DNA of 64,000 nt from Elainella sp. Prado103. Its GTDB lineage: Bacteria; Cyanobacteriota; Cyanobacteriia; Elainellales; Elainellaceae. Shown here piece after piece: positions 1-9,516 of the stretch. The notes beneath the pieces were generated by a model, which saw only the letters and a program-made list of their open reading frames with translations, was not told the origin of the DNA and did not search any database. A program made the translations under genes and the position numbers. The first letter of the stretch is position 1, and the number at the start of each line of letters is the position of its first letter. The stretch covers positions 1 through 64,000 of the forward strand of contig JALOOM010000021.1 of the NCBI GenBank assembly GCA_025454395.1. Direction: 5' to 3'.

Positions 1-14
1 GTCAACATCAGCAA

Positions 15-254
15 CTAGCGCGTAGCAAGCACTGGCAGATCATGGGATACAGATTCTGGGATCGCATCACCGCCCCGTTGCTGCTTGAGGCATTTGAGTT
101 GTTGCAGTAAGGCTTCAATTTCAGCTTGCAGATGCATCAGCTCAACCTGATGATTGGCTTGATATGGAAGCTTAGCCACCTGATTAGCCTGAGCAGAGGA
201 GGAAACTGCTTCAGTGCTCTGAATATTGTTAGACATCAAAACTTGCGTAGTCAT
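15..254 (-). CDS. Small conserved hypothetical protein, coiled-coil-like
   Basis: A 79-residue protein that I do not recognise by function. It has a Ser/Gln-rich N-terminal third. A predicted helical segment follows around residues 38-60, with a leucine-rich pattern (LMHLQAEIEALLQQLKCLKQ) that could form a short coiled coil. The start ATG at 254 has an AGG-containing stretch just upstream; a second ATG six codons in is also possible. It lies downstream of hisS on the same strand with a 109-base gap, so it could be co-transcribed. No signal peptide or membrane segment is visible. Confidence 0.6.
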   Translation of the reverse strand: MTTQVLMSNNIQSTEAVSSSAQANQVAKLPYQANHQVELMHLQAEIEALLQQLKCLKQQRGGDAIPESVSHDLPVLATR

Positions 255-363
255 TATTACCTATTCACACCACACAGGTATTCTACAGTAATTTGCAGTC
301 TTGATTGTATTGGATGAGTGAATCTCGCCTGCATAAAATGTGGCGGTTTCCAAATTGGCTTTT

Positions 364-1659
364 TCATTCCCGCTGGGTTAAGGACTGAATTTTTGCCTTT
401 AGGCTGGTCGCTTGCTCGATCAATTGAGATTGAGGCATCGATTCTTGCTCACCGCTGCCTAACCATTTCAACTGCACCGTGCTTTGAGCAGCTTCATCAT
501 CCCCCAGGATTAGACAGGCGGCTGCACCACTGCGATCGGCTCGTTTGAACTGTTTACCAAACGCACTGGCACTCAGATCCAGCTCAACCGAAAAGCCTGC
601 ATGACGCAGTGATTGGGCCAACCGTAAGGACTGGGGTTCAGCATGAGTACCACGAGACACCACATAGAAATCGAGTTGAGTGACGGGAGCCGCCGCCGCT
701 TGTTGGAGTAGCAGTAGCAGACGTTCCAAGCCCATTGCCCAGCCAACGGCTGAGGTTTCCGATCCACCCAGTTCTGCCACCAGTCCGTCATAGCGCCCCC
801 CGCCACCAACCGCATTTTGGGCTCCTAAACCTGTTTCAGCCACAATTTCAAAAGCGGTATGGGTATAGTAATCCAAGCCCCGAACTAGGCAAGGATTTAA
901 ATGGAAGTCGATCCCCAAATCGGTGAGTTGTTGCTGTACCTGCTCAAAGCGCTGTTGTGACTCCGGATCCAGGTGATCCCAAATCTTGGGGGCATCTTGA
1001 ACAATTTTTTGAGTTTCTGGGTGTTTACTATCGAGAATTCGCATTGGATTGCGCGTTAGCCGGACTTGTGAGTCGGGATCAAGCTTCTCTTGGTAGGGCG
1101 TGAGATAATCCACTAAAGCCGCCCGATAGCGTTGTCGATCGCGAGGCGTACCAACAGAATTGAGATCCAAGCGTAGCCCAGTCAGTCCTAAAGCGGTCAA
1201 GATATCGATCGCAATTGCAATCACCTCGACATCGGCGCGGGGATCAGCACTCCCCAACACCTCACAACCCAGTTGATGAAACTGTCGTTGCCGTCCTGCC
1301 TGGACATTTTCGTAGCGAAACATCGGCCCGAGATACCAGAGCCGTTGTAAACTTCCTTTCACATGCAAGCCATTTTCGATATAAGCCCGCACTACACCCG
1401 CAGTGCCTTCTGGTCGCAGGGTAACCGATCGCTCTCCCTTATCCATAAAGGTGTACATCTCTTTGCCCACGACATCGGTGGCTTCACCAATTCCACGGGC
1501 AAATAAGTCGGTCTGCTCAAAGATGGGAGTGCGGATTTCACAATAGGCAGCGCGACCCAATACCGATCGGGCTACCTGCTCTAGCCACTGCCAGTAACCG
1601 ATTTCATCCGGTAGAATGTCTCGAGTTCCTTTAATTGCTTCGATCGCACTCATGGTCAA
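364..1659 (-). CDS. hisS: Histidine--tRNA ligase
   Basis: Class II aminoacyl-tRNA synthetase that charges tRNA-His with histidine in the cytoplasm; a homodimer in this family. The 431-residue length is normal. Visible signatures are the N-terminal KGTRDILP segment, the motif 2 region FRYENVQAGRQRQFHQLGCE (about residues 115-134), the histidine-specific loop LVRGLDYYTHTAFE (about 259-272) and motif 3 near GWAMGLERLL (about 306-315). The C-terminal anticodon-binding domain covers roughly residues 330-425. ATG start at 1659. It is followed downstream by the small 79-residue gene and preceded by a 94-residue conserved gene, all on the minus strand. Confidence 0.97.
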   Translation of the reverse strand: MTMSAIEAIKGTRDILPDEIGYWQWLEQVARSVLGRAAYCEIRTPIFEQTDLFARGIGEATDVVGKEMYTFMDKGERSVTLRPEGTAGVVRAYIENGLHVKGSLQRLWYLGPMFRYENVQAGRQRQFHQLGCEVLGSADPRADVEVIAIAIDILTALGLTGLRLDLNSVGTPRDRQRYRAALVDYLTPYQEKLDPDSQVRLTRNPMRILDSKHPETQKIVQDAPKIWDHLDPESQQRFEQVQQQLTDLGIDFHLNPCLVRGLDYYTHTAFEIVAETGLGAQNAVGGGGRYDGLVAELGGSETSAVGWAMGLERLLLLLQQAAAAPVTQLDFYVVSRGTHAEPQSLRLAQSLRHAGFSVELDLSASAFGKQFKRADRSGAAACLILGDDEAAQSTVQLKWLGSGEQESMPQSQLIEQATSLKAKIQSLTQRE

Positions 1660-1695
1660 AAACCAAAAAACTTCGGGCTACATCACAAAACGAGG

Positions 1696-1980
1696 CTACA
1701 CCTCAAGGGCTTGCCAGCTACCATATCGATCGCCATAGTATGCCAAAATTTGCTGCACACGTTGACGAGACTCGGCATTCGCTTCAGCAGTATAGCGTAA
1801 GGTTAACCCTCCGATTTGGCTTTGCTGATAATCAAATATAGAAGAACGCTGGGGCAATAGCTCAACGATCACACCAGTCACCTGGCTGAGATGGGCTGCC
1901 ACCTCGCGATAGACTGCCAGGGGTAAGACCGGCAAACAAACTGCAAGAATCTCCGATCGATCAACGTTGAACTCGTTCAT
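1696..1980 (-). CDS. Conserved hypothetical protein (94 aa)
   Basis: A compact 94-residue protein without a recognised domain. The sequence reads as a folded alpha/beta protein with evenly spread hydrophobics and a C-terminal helix (AESRQRVQQILAYYGDRYG), and codon use matches its neighbours. No signal peptide, membrane helix or metal motif is seen. It sits 36 bases upstream of hisS on the same strand, so it is probably in the same transcript, but that does not reveal its role. I accept it as real because it is in the operon direction and looks protein-like. Confidence 0.65.
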   Translation of the reverse strand: MNEFNVDRSEILAVCLPVLPLAVYREVAAHLSQVTGVIVELLPQRSSIFDYQQSQIGGLTLRYTAEANAESRQRVQQILAYYGDRYGSWQALEV

Positions 1981-2073
1981 ATCAGCGTATCCATTGACTT
2001 AAATTTAGCGATTTCAATCGATTGAGCTACCCGAATCACCGAACCCAATCGATCGAACCCAGCGCGAATGATT

Positions 2074-2430
2074 TTAGGGTTCTACTCCTGAAGCTGAGTC
2101 CAGATCCGCATCTAACTCAGAATTCAACTCAGCATCTAACAATGGATTAACCTCTGCGACCGGAATCGACTCCTTGGCGATCGGCAGCGTACAGCAATTG
2201 ACTTCATCAATACAAACTTTGCCCCACTGCAGGGCCCAACGCACCAAGGCGACGCGGTTGCCAGTTGCAGTTTTCGTCAAAATATTACTGATGTGGTTAT
2301 CAACCGTGCGCTTGCTAATTTCTAACTTCTCAGCGATTTCCTGATTGGTTAAGCCAGCAGCCACCAGTTCCACAATTTGCAACTCTCTCTCCGAGAGAAC
2401 TCCAGAGGTCTGAGACTCACCACCAGTCAT
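2074..2430 (-). CDS. pedR: Small LuxR-type regulator, PedR-like
   Basis: A single-domain helix-turn-helix transcription regulator of 118 residues. The LuxR/GerE DNA-binding domain occupies about residues 13-72 (SERELQIVELVAAGLTNQEI, then KRTVDNHISNILTKT). A cysteine-containing segment follows (GKVCIDEVNCC, about 70-80). There is no receiver domain. This layout matches the cyanobacterial PedR family, small redox-responsive LuxR proteins tied to photosynthetic electron transport through thioredoxin; assignment to PedR is by resemblance. The tail after residue 90 is acidic and repetitive (DAELNSELDADLD) and longer than I expect for the family. An AGGAA sequence lies 7-8 bases before the ATG. Confidence 0.75.
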   Translation of the reverse strand: MTGGESQTSGVLSERELQIVELVAAGLTNQEIAEKLEISKRTVDNHISNILTKTATGNRVALVRWALQWGKVCIDEVNCCTLPIAKESIPVAEVNPLLDAELNSELDADLDSASGVEP

Positions 2431-2766
2431 AATTTTTTCCTATGAAAGCCCTAGTTGAGACTATGTATATGTACTTACTCTACTCCTCATTCTAGACGGT
2501 TTACTGACCTGAGATCGAGTCAGGAGCGTAATTCTCTCGGCAGCTCATCCAGTTCAGGTGCGATGTCAAGATCAGCTAGAACAGGATTTTTAGCAGCACC
2601 GATTGAGCAAGTTAGCAAGCAAGAATTGGGATCACCCTTAGAGGCTAGAATTCATTCATTCTTGAGTTCGATCGATTGATTTGTCATTCATGCCAGGTTT
2701 TTGTCAGCTTTTGCCGATATAGTGTGGCATAGGGCGGGATCGAGGTTTGAGCAATTGTTAATATTC

Positions 2767-4626
2767 ATGAACGGTGTTCTCAAAGTCATTCCATTCAGTG
2801 TTGGCAGCATTGTGAGTCTCAGTATGGCAACCGTGGCGTGGGCCGAGCAGCCTCTCTCTGTGGTTTATCCGCCCAATGGGCATGAAACAACTGCGGCACA
2901 GATTTTTTTAATTGGGACAGCTCCAGCCGACGGTACTGTTTTAGTCAATGGGAAACCGATCGATCGCAGTCCGGCTGGCCATTTTGCTCCTAGCTTCCCG
3001 CTTCAGCTTGGCGAGAATACCTTTGTTTTGCAACATCAAGATCAAACCCTTACCCTGCAAGTGGTACGCCAGAGTGCCCAAGCGAGTCCAATTGGGGTGG
3101 CGTTTGCCGAAGGATCCCTCGCCCCCGCTGTGGATATTGCCCGGTTGTCTGGGCAGCCGATCTGTTTTAGCGCTGTCGCACCGGCTCAGGCAGAAGTAAC
3201 AGTAAATTTAATGGGGCAAACGATCGCGTTATTACCCCAAATCAGTCCAACTCTGCCCCCTAATTCAGCCGTTTTAACTTTCAGTAATCAGCCGATCGCG
3301 CCTGCTGCCACCACTTATCAGGGCTGTATTTCCAGTGATAGTTACCAGGCTCCTCTCTCCCCCTACGGTGCTGCCAACCGATCGGGTAGCCATGGCAACC
3401 ATCTGCCTTTAAATCTGGGTTATCCACAATTTCAGCTCCGGTTGAATGGGCAAACCATGACCCAAACTGGAGCCGGACGGATCGAGATTCTACCGACCTT
3501 ACCGCGATCGATCGTGGCAGTAACCGTAGAATCAGGAACTGCTCGGACGGGCCCCAGCACTGACTATTCCCGTCTTACTCCTCTGCCTCAAGGCACGCAG
3601 TCCAGTGTGATTGCGCGAGAGGGAGAATGGTTGCAGCTAGATTATGGGGGCTGGATTCGAGCTTCAGAGACTCAAGAAATTGGCAAAGGGGGAGTACCTG
3701 AAACGCTGATTCGCAGTATTCGCTCCCAGCAGATATATGGAGACACTGGCGCTTGGAGTGAGATTGCCTTCCCGCTACAGATGCCGGTGCCGATCGACAT
3801 TCAGCAATCAGACCGCACCTTGACCCTGACGCTCCACAACACCACAGCGCAGACCGACACGATTTTTCTGAATCCGGATCCAGTGATCGATCGGCTCGAC
3901 TGGCAGCAGACGGCACCCGGACAGGTGCAATATCGGTTTAACCTGCAATCAGATCAGCAGTGGGGCTACAAAACCCGATACGAGGGGAGTACACTGATCC
4001 TCTCCCTGCGCCATCCCCCTGCACTGACCGATCGGGCTCAGCCGCTGCAAGGAACTCGAATTCTGCTCGATCCGGGCCATGGTGGTGCGGAAGATCTGGG
4101 GGCACGCGGGCCAAATGGCTACCCTGAAAAGGATGTGGCACTCATTGTGACTCAACAGTTGCGCGATCGGCTGGAAGCGATGGGTGCTACTGTGCTGATG
4201 ACGCGGGAGGATGATATTGACCTCTGGCCCCAAGATCGCGCCGCCCTCATTAACCAACTGGAGCCGACCTTAGCGATCAGTCTGCACTATAATGCCCTGC
4301 CCGATGACGGGGATGCCGAAAACACAGCAGGCATTGGTAGCTTTTGGTATACCAGTCAATCCCATGCCCTCGCTGTTTTTCTGCATCAACATCTGGTAGA
4401 CTCGCTCGATCGCCCTTCCTATGGGGTGTTCTGGAATAATTTGGCCCTGACCCGCCCTACCGTTGCCCCAGCCGTTTTATTAGAACTGGGTTTTATGATC
4501 AATCCAACTGAATTTGAATGGATCGTCGATCCGCAAGCGCAAGCGCAACTGGCAGAGGAATTAGCCAGAGGAATTGCTAACTGGATGCAGCAAACGGTAG
4601 GGCAACCCGATATTAGGGAATATTAG
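2767..4626 (+). CDS. N-acetylmuramoyl-L-alanine amidase with SH3 domain
   Basis: A secreted zinc amidase that cuts the bond between N-acetylmuramic acid and the stem peptide of peptidoglycan. The ATG at 2767 is chosen over an in-frame TTG at 2701 because it opens a signal peptide (hydrophobic core VGSIVSLSMATVAWA, then AEQ). Next come an Ig-like or copper-amine-oxidase-like N-terminal part, a bacterial SH3 segment near residues 270-325 (GTARTGPSTDYSRL ... EGEWLQLDYGGWI), an AMIN-like region (about 340-435) and the Amidase_3 domain (about 435-605). Zinc and catalytic residues are visible: His in DPGHGG, Glu in YPEKDV, His in SLHYNA and Glu in LLELGFMINP. The stop lies in a short duplication (TATTAGGGAA twice). 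Confidence 0.9.
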   Translation: MNGVLKVIPFSVGSIVSLSMATVAWAEQPLSVVYPPNGHETTAAQIFLIGTAPADGTVLVNGKPIDRSPAGHFAPSFPLQLGENTFVLQHQDQTLTLQVVRQSAQASPIGVAFAEGSLAPAVDIARLSGQPICFSAVAPAQAEVTVNLMGQTIALLPQISPTLPPNSAVLTFSNQPIAPAATTYQGCISSDSYQAPLSPYGAANRSGSHGNHLPLNLGYPQFQLRLNGQTMTQTGAGRIEILPTLPRSIVAVTVESGTARTGPSTDYSRLTPLPQGTQSSVIAREGEWLQLDYGGWIRASETQEIGKGGVPETLIRSIRSQQIYGDTGAWSEIAFPLQMPVPIDIQQSDRTLTLTLHNTTAQTDTIFLNPDPVIDRLDWQQTAPGQVQYRFNLQSDQQWGYKTRYEGSTLILSLRHPPALTDRAQPLQGTRILLDPGHGGAEDLGARGPNGYPEKDVALIVTQQLRDRLEAMGATVLMTREDDIDLWPQDRAALINQLEPTLAISLHYNALPDDGDAENTAGIGSFWYTSQSHALAVFLHQHLVDSLDRPSYGVFWNNLALTRPTVAPAVLLELGFMINPTEFEWIVDPQAQAQLAEELARGIANWMQQTVGQPDIREY

Positions 4627-4701
4627 GGAATATTGACGACGTGCCCTTATCCAGGGCAAACCTGAGGTAATCTTAGTAAGGCGTTGAGGATTGTCCGCAC
4701 T

Positions 4702-4956
4702 ATGCCTAGAACTCCAAGCGAATATGCGGTTCACATCATGCTGGAAGGAGGACACCGCGAAGAGGTTCGCTTCTCCACCATTCAAGACTTCCAAAAATGG
4801 TACAGCGGCGAATTGGTGCCCAAGAGTGACTCCGATGCCTTTATCAATGTGCCATTAAAAACAGTGCAGGGTGAATACATGGTGTTGCGCCCTGCTAAAG
4901 TTGTGGCGATCCGGGTGGAACCCGTCTTTTATGGCAGTGTCGATCGAGATTATTGA
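4702..4956 (+). CDS. Conserved cyanobacterial hypothetical protein (84 aa)
   Basis: A short soluble protein that begins MPRTPSEYAVHIMLEGG. An in-frame TTG at 4684 would add six residues, but the ATG at 4702 is the more natural start. The sequence alternates beta-like and helical stretches (HREEVRFSTIQDFQKWYSG, then a strand-rich C-terminus ending FYGSVDRDY). No named domain or catalytic motif is visible. It lies between the amidase and mltA on the same strand with gaps of 75 and 47 bases, so the three may be transcribed together. Function unknown. Confidence 0.65.
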   Translation: MPRTPSEYAVHIMLEGGHREEVRFSTIQDFQKWYSGELVPKSDSDAFINVPLKTVQGEYMVLRPAKVVAIRVEPVFYGSVDRDY

Positions 4957-5003
4957 GTTGGAGCTGATCGACTTCAACCGCGCAGGATGGGTGTGAGAAC
5001 TAG

Positions 5004-6209
5004 ATGGGCATGAAGCAAGTAGTCTGGATGATTGGTTTAATCTGGTCGTTGTTGCCGATCCCGGTGATTGCCGCCGAGCCAGAGCGATCGATGCGTTCAG
5101 CCAGCTCACCATCAGCCAGCTCACCATCAGCCAGCCAACCGGCCTTGCAACTTGTGCCGTGGCAGCCGCAGACAACACCCTTGCTGGGGCAAGATGATCG
5201 CCTTTGGCAAGCACCAAGCGATCGGGTGGCTCTTTTAGCAGCCATTGATCACTCACTCGATTATTTACAAACCCCAAATGCAGCCGCAGCCTATCAAAAA
5301 CTCAATCTGCCGGGGATCAGTCGCGATCGGGTAGAGCGTAGCTTACGACGATTTCGTCAACTTGTCATTCAGGCTCAGTCTGCCGAACAGCTTCAGGCTG
5401 CCATCATGCAAGAGTTTGATCTTTATCAATCGATCGGCTCCGATGGGGCAGGATCGGTTCACTTTACTGGCTATTTTGAACCCGTCCATTTGGCCAGTCG
5501 GGTGCCAACTCCTGAGTTTCAGTATCCGCTGTATCGATTACCGTCCGACTTCCAGCAATGGCCAACCCCCCATCCGACCAGGGCAGAATTAGAAGGAGTC
5601 GATGGTTTGCAAGGATCAACAGGTCGGTTAAATGGGCTAGAGATCGCTTGGTTACGCGATCGGCTCGATGCCTATTTGGTGCAGGTGCAAGGTTCGGCCA
5701 GGCTGCGGCTATTGGATGGCTCAACCCTATCAATTGGCTATGCCGGACGGACGGATTATCCTTACGTCAGTATTGGGCGAGAGTTGGTTAATGCAGGCAA
5801 AATTGCTGCTGAGGAGTTGACCCTCAATGCCGTACAGTCCTATTTTCAAGCCCACCCGGCGGAGCTAGATCGCTATTTGCCGCGCAACAATCGGTTTATT
5901 TTCTTTAAAGAAACCCATGGGGCTCCAGCGATCGGCACTTTGCGGGTTCCGGTCACAGCCGGTCGATCGATTGCCACCGATCGGAGTCTGATGCCACCGG
6001 GAGCGCTAGGACTCATCTATGCGCAACTGCCGGATGCCAATGGGCGCTCCAATCTGGTCAACCGCTATGTACTCGATCAGGATACAGGAGGAGCCATTCG
6101 CGGAGCAGGGCGAGTCGATTTGTTTGTGGGAACGGGGGATAGGGCGGCAACTCAGGCTGGGTTAATTAATCATGATGGGCAACTCTATTACTTGCTCCTG
6201 AAGCCGTGA
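5004..6209 (+). CDS. mltA: Membrane-bound lytic murein transglycosylase A
   Basis: Lytic transglycosylase that cleaves glycan strands of peptidoglycan, leaving 1,6-anhydromuramic acid ends. An N-terminal signal peptide (MKQVVWMIGLIWSLLPIPVIAAE) directs export; there is no lipobox cysteine, unlike the E. coli lipoprotein. The MltA domain spans about residues 130-300 (GYFEPVHLASR, YLVQVQGSARL, YAGRTDYPYVSIG). The C-terminal 3D domain contains DQDTGGAIRGAGRVDLFVGTG (abbreviated: Asp residues flanking GGAIRGAGR), which carries the expected catalytic aspartate. Length 401 residues is normal. The region encoding residues 30-45 has a 15-base repeat encoding SSPSA twice. It lies 47 bases after the small hypothetical gene. 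Confidence 0.93.
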   Translation: MGMKQVVWMIGLIWSLLPIPVIAAEPERSMRSASSPSASSPSASQPALQLVPWQPQTTPLLGQDDRLWQAPSDRVALLAAIDHSLDYLQTPNAAAAYQKLNLPGISRDRVERSLRRFRQLVIQAQSAEQLQAAIMQEFDLYQSIGSDGAGSVHFTGYFEPVHLASRVPTPEFQYPLYRLPSDFQQWPTPHPTRAELEGVDGLQGSTGRLNGLEIAWLRDRLDAYLVQVQGSARLRLLDGSTLSIGYAGRTDYPYVSIGRELVNAGKIAAEELTLNAVQSYFQAHPAELDRYLPRNNRFIFFKETHGAPAIGTLRVPVTAGRSIATDRSLMPPGALGLIYAQLPDANGRSNLVNRYVLDQDTGGAIRGAGRVDLFVGTGDRAATQAGLINHDGQLYYLLLKP

Positions 6210-6387
6210 GACAGGGTTTTAACGGTTCCCTGGTCTGCGAAGAACAGGTAGTCTAGGCCAGAGTGCTATGCTAGATGGATTAAATCGCTTAAAAATTCGG
6301 CACAAAAGAATTTACTTGAGCCCAGCGGTTAATCAAGCCCTAGCATCCTGGAGTGACCATCAGAATTGCAACCTTGGCACCAGAGTT

Positions 6388-6495
6388 CAATAGCCTCAGG
6401 TTAGCACTCTAGAGATTGGCACTCTAGAGATTAGCACTCTAGAATAGGCACCACCCTAGAATAGGCATCCTAGAGTGGGCACCTTAGAGTAGGCA
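6388..6495. repeat. Imperfect tandem repeats before the antiporter gene
   Basis: Six or so degenerate copies of a 15-18-base unit resembling TTAGCACTCTAGAGA / ATAGGCACCCTAGAAT. They fill the end of the 319-base gap between mltA and the antiporter gene. The copies share the words GGCAC and CTAGA. The rest of the gap (6210-6387) shows no gene or clear hairpin. Confidence 0.75.
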
Positions 6496-6528
6496 AGTTT
6501 TTGTGATTGTGTTGAGTGAATCGTTACT

Positions 6529-8457
6529 GTGGACAGCACTGCCCTAGAACTGACCCTCCAAATGGTGCTCACCGTGATCGCGGGAATCGGAGCGCAGGTG
6601 TTGGGAGCTTATTTCAAGATTCCCAGCATCGTCTTTTTGTTGCTGTTTGGGATTTTGCTCGGCGCAGATGGTCTGAATTTGCTGCATCCTAGCCTTCTGG
6701 GTGAAGGATTAGAAGTGATTGTGTCACTTTCGGTGGCCCTGATCTTGTTTGAAGGTGGCTTAACCCTCCCCTTGCGGGAGCTCAATCGGGTATCCGGGAG
6801 TTTACGTAACCTGGTCAGTTTTGGGGTCTTGGTCACCCTGTTAGGGGGTGGCATGGCCGCTCACTGGTTGGCCGAATTTCCCTGGACGATCGCCTTCCTC
6901 TACGCAGCATTGGTCGTGGTGACCGGGCCAACCGTGGTGAGCCCTCTCTTGAAGCAAGTTAAGGTCGATCGGCAAGTATCCGCCTTGCTGGAAGGGGAAG
7001 GGGTACTGATCGATCCGGTCGGTGCAATTTTAGCCGTGGTGGTTTTGGATATCATCCTGCATGGCACGGCCAGTCCAATGGCGGTTGTGAGTGGGCTACT
7101 GCTCCGGCTCGGCATCGGGGGAGGAATTGGGGCGATCGGAGGTTGGGGATTAGGGTTTCTGCTGAAACGGGCAACCGTACTTTCCGATGAGCTGAAAAAC
7201 CTGGTGGTGCTGGCGGGGGTCTGGGGCATGTTTAGCCTCTCCCAGATCATTCGCAGCGAATCCGGGCTGATGGCCATGGTGGTGGCTGGTATTGTGGTGG
7301 GAGCAGCGGCGTTACCCGAAGAACGATTGTTAAGGCGCTTTAAAGGGCAACTGACCACGCTAGCAGTCTCTGTATTATTCGTGTTGCTGGCGGCCGAACT
7401 GTCTCTGGCCAGTATTTTGGCCTTAGGGTGGGGATCGCTGTTCACGGTGCTAGTGTTAATGTTTGTCGTTCGCCCCCTCAATATCTGGCTTTGTACCTGG
7501 CACAGCGACATGAACTGGCAGCAAAAGCTGTTCCTGTGTTGGGTTGCACCACGGGGAATTGTTTCTGCTTCAGTGGCTTCTTTGTTTGCAATTTTGCTCA
7601 CCCAGAACGGCATAAATGGTGGCGATTCCATCAAAGCTCTGGTTTTTTTAACGATCATGCTCACCGTGTTCTTGCAGGGTTTGACGGCGCAATGGGTGGC
7701 CCGGCTCCTGCGGATTACCTCCGTGGAAGCAACCGGAGTCGTGATGGTTGGTTGCAATGCCCTAGCCCGTTTGATCGGCAAACTATTTCTACAATACGGC
7801 GAATCAGTCGTGTTGATCGACACTGATATCGCAGCCTGCGAATTGGCAAAAGCCGAAAATTTTCGCGTCTTTTCTAGTAGTGCATTGGATACGAACGTAT
7901 TGGAAGAAGCGGGACTGTCTAAGGCAGGTACTTTTTTGGCCTTAACCCACAACGCAGAAGTGAATCTAGTGGTAGCTCAGCGAGCCGCAGAAGAATTTAA
8001 TCCACCCCGGGTGCTGGCGGTGTTTTCCCAGGAGTCTCCCTCATCCACCCCATCTGGCAAAGTGCAACCTGCCTTTACCGGGCAAATGGCTTTGAAAACC
8101 TGGAATCGCTACTTAGAAGATGGGGCGATTCATTTGGGAGAAACAACCCTACGCGAATCGGATTTAGATCTGCAACAAGCCCACCTGAAAGCCTTAATTA
8201 ATGCAGGCGAGTTAGTACCACTGTTGATCGAGCGCGAAGAAAAACTACTGATTGCGCCAGCGACGGATGAATGGCAAGTGAACGATCGCCTCATCTACCT
8301 GCTCCATGATCCACGTCCTAAGCTGTTGCGGCAATTATCGGGTGGAGCCCAGTTCGCCAAGCTAAGAATCGAGAAACAACCCCGCGTTGAGGAAATTCCG
8401 GTGGCTGCTTTAACCCTCCAATCTGCAACTTTGGAAGCAACGGAGCCAACGGGTTGA
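6529..8457 (+). CDS. Na+/H+ antiporter (CPA1 type) with C-terminal TrkA-N-like domain
   Basis: An integral membrane cation/proton antiporter of 642 residues for sodium and pH homeostasis. About twelve hydrophobic segments fill residues 5-400. CPA-type motifs are present: FEGGLTLPLRE, VVTGPTVVSPLLK (about 126-138), LEGEGVLIDPVGAI (about 153-166) and CWVAPRGIVSASVASL (about 337-352). Residues 405-515 resemble a TrkA-N/RCK nucleotide-binding fold, but the usual GxGxxG loop reads VGCNALARLIG, so nucleotide binding may be altered. The last 100 residues resemble a small regulatory domain. The start is GTG at 6529. The stop is only 9 bases from the end of the convergent dehydrogenase gene. Confidence 0.9.
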   Translation: MDSTALELTLQMVLTVIAGIGAQVLGAYFKIPSIVFLLLFGILLGADGLNLLHPSLLGEGLEVIVSLSVALILFEGGLTLPLRELNRVSGSLRNLVSFGVLVTLLGGGMAAHWLAEFPWTIAFLYAALVVVTGPTVVSPLLKQVKVDRQVSALLEGEGVLIDPVGAILAVVVLDIILHGTASPMAVVSGLLLRLGIGGGIGAIGGWGLGFLLKRATVLSDELKNLVVLAGVWGMFSLSQIIRSESGLMAMVVAGIVVGAAALPEERLLRRFKGQLTTLAVSVLFVLLAAELSLASILALGWGSLFTVLVLMFVVRPLNIWLCTWHSDMNWQQKLFLCWVAPRGIVSASVASLFAILLTQNGINGGDSIKALVFLTIMLTVFLQGLTAQWVARLLRITSVEATGVVMVGCNALARLIGKLFLQYGESVVLIDTDIAACELAKAENFRVFSSSALDTNVLEEAGLSKAGTFLALTHNAEVNLVVAQRAAEEFNPPRVLAVFSQESPSSTPSGKVQPAFTGQMALKTWNRYLEDGAIHLGETTLRESDLDLQQAHLKALINAGELVPLLIEREEKLLIAPATDEWQVNDRLIYLLHDPRPKLLRQLSGGAQFAKLRIEKQPRVEEIPVAALTLQSATLEATEPTG

Positions 8458-8466
8458 TCTTTCGAG

Positions 8467-9342
8467 TTATGCCTCCGGCGATCGGAGAGCGGCACTCACA
8501 GCCGCAAACAAAGCCGAATAGTCAGATTCTGCCCAGCCCGCATCACAAGCAGTTTCTAAGATTTGTTGTACTCCTGCGAGACTGTCCACCGCCAAACCCA
8601 GCGGCTCTGCTTCCCTCAGAAATAACCCCGTATCCTTGAGCAGGTGCTTAGTCGGAAAATTGGGGTTGGCGTAGTTTTGATCGAGCATTCGCTCCAATTT
8701 CTTATCAAAAGTGGGGGCATAAAGCGCACTCTGACGCAGGATGTTCATAAATACTTCCACCGGCACGCCCTGCTGTTGTACAAAGCTCAAGCTCAGGGAA
8801 AATGCAGTGGTTAAACTGGCAATCAACTGATTCAGGGCAAGTTTCAACGCTGCGGCAGTGCCCACCTCACCGATCCACTGAGGTTCAGTTCCCAACAGTT
8901 GCAGAACTGGCAAACACCGCTGAAATTGTTCCGACGTTGCGCCTACCATGATCAACAACTTGCCAGCTTTAGCTTCAGGTAGACTGCCCAACACCGGTGC
9001 TTCTAAATATTGGCCCCCAGCAGCCTCAACTGCGGTCTGAAAAGCCCGACTTTCACTGGAACCGATCGTCCCCATTTGGATGATCGTTCGTTGATTTAAG
9101 CCAGTTTTAGTAGATTCTGAAAGTAACAGCGACTGGATCGCGGCTCCATCACTGACCATCAGGATGATGGGTTCACACTGTTGCAATACATCTAACACTG
9201 AGGAGGCAATGTCTGCCCCAGCGCGTTGAAGCGGTTGGAGTTTTTCTGGGCTGCGGTTGTAAACCATCACTGGCTTTTGGGTCAGTAATCGTTCTACCAT
9301 CGCTGCGCCCATCAATCCAGTCCCGATGAAGCCGATTCTCAC
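8467..9342 (-). CDS. NAD(P)-dependent beta-hydroxyacid dehydrogenase (3-hydroxyisobutyrate / GLYR type)
   Basis: A soluble oxidoreductase of the beta-hydroxyacid dehydrogenase family. This family oxidises 3-hydroxyisobutyrate or reduces glyoxylate and succinic semialdehyde; the exact substrate cannot be read from the sequence. The N-terminal Rossmann fold has RIGFIGTGLMGAAMVERL (GxGxxG). The segment LKLALNQL supplies the expected catalytic lysine and neighbouring asparagine. A GTG at 9342 is chosen because it places the Rossmann strand at the very N-terminus as in the family; an ATG at 9405 would add 21 residues with no homology-like features. It converges on the antiporter gene. Confidence 0.88.
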   Translation of the reverse strand: MRIGFIGTGLMGAAMVERLLTQKPVMVYNRSPEKLQPLQRAGADIASSVLDVLQQCEPIILMVSDGAAIQSLLLSESTKTGLNQRTIIQMGTIGSSESRAFQTAVEAAGGQYLEAPVLGSLPEAKAGKLLIMVGATSEQFQRCLPVLQLLGTEPQWIGEVGTAAALKLALNQLIASLTTAFSLSLSFVQQQGVPVEVFMNILRQSALYAPTFDKKLERMLDQNYANPNFPTKHLLKDTGLFLREAEPLGLAVDSLAGVQQILETACDAGWAESDYSALFAAVSAALRSPEA

Positions 9343-9516
9343 GATCGTTCCCCTCGCAATCAGTATTCTGAACCCTATGCCTCTGAACCCAACAGGCTCG
9401 ATCAATGCGTAGCTTGACAGGGTCGATCCGCAATCAATCCATGCATCGAACCTGGGTCAACTCTATCTTCGCATTCAGGGTCGGTTCAGAATCAAAAATC
9501 GAGGTTGAATCCAGCT

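Noticed and set aside
2455-2679. 74-codon plus-strand frame between the LuxR gene and the amidase
   Set aside because: Serine-rich, no start signal; overlaps promoter regions of two divergent genes.
6900-7952. 350-codon minus-strand frame inside the antiporter gene
   Set aside because: Antisense shadow of a well-supported membrane protein; Thr/Ser/Pro-rich composition is typical of such shadows.
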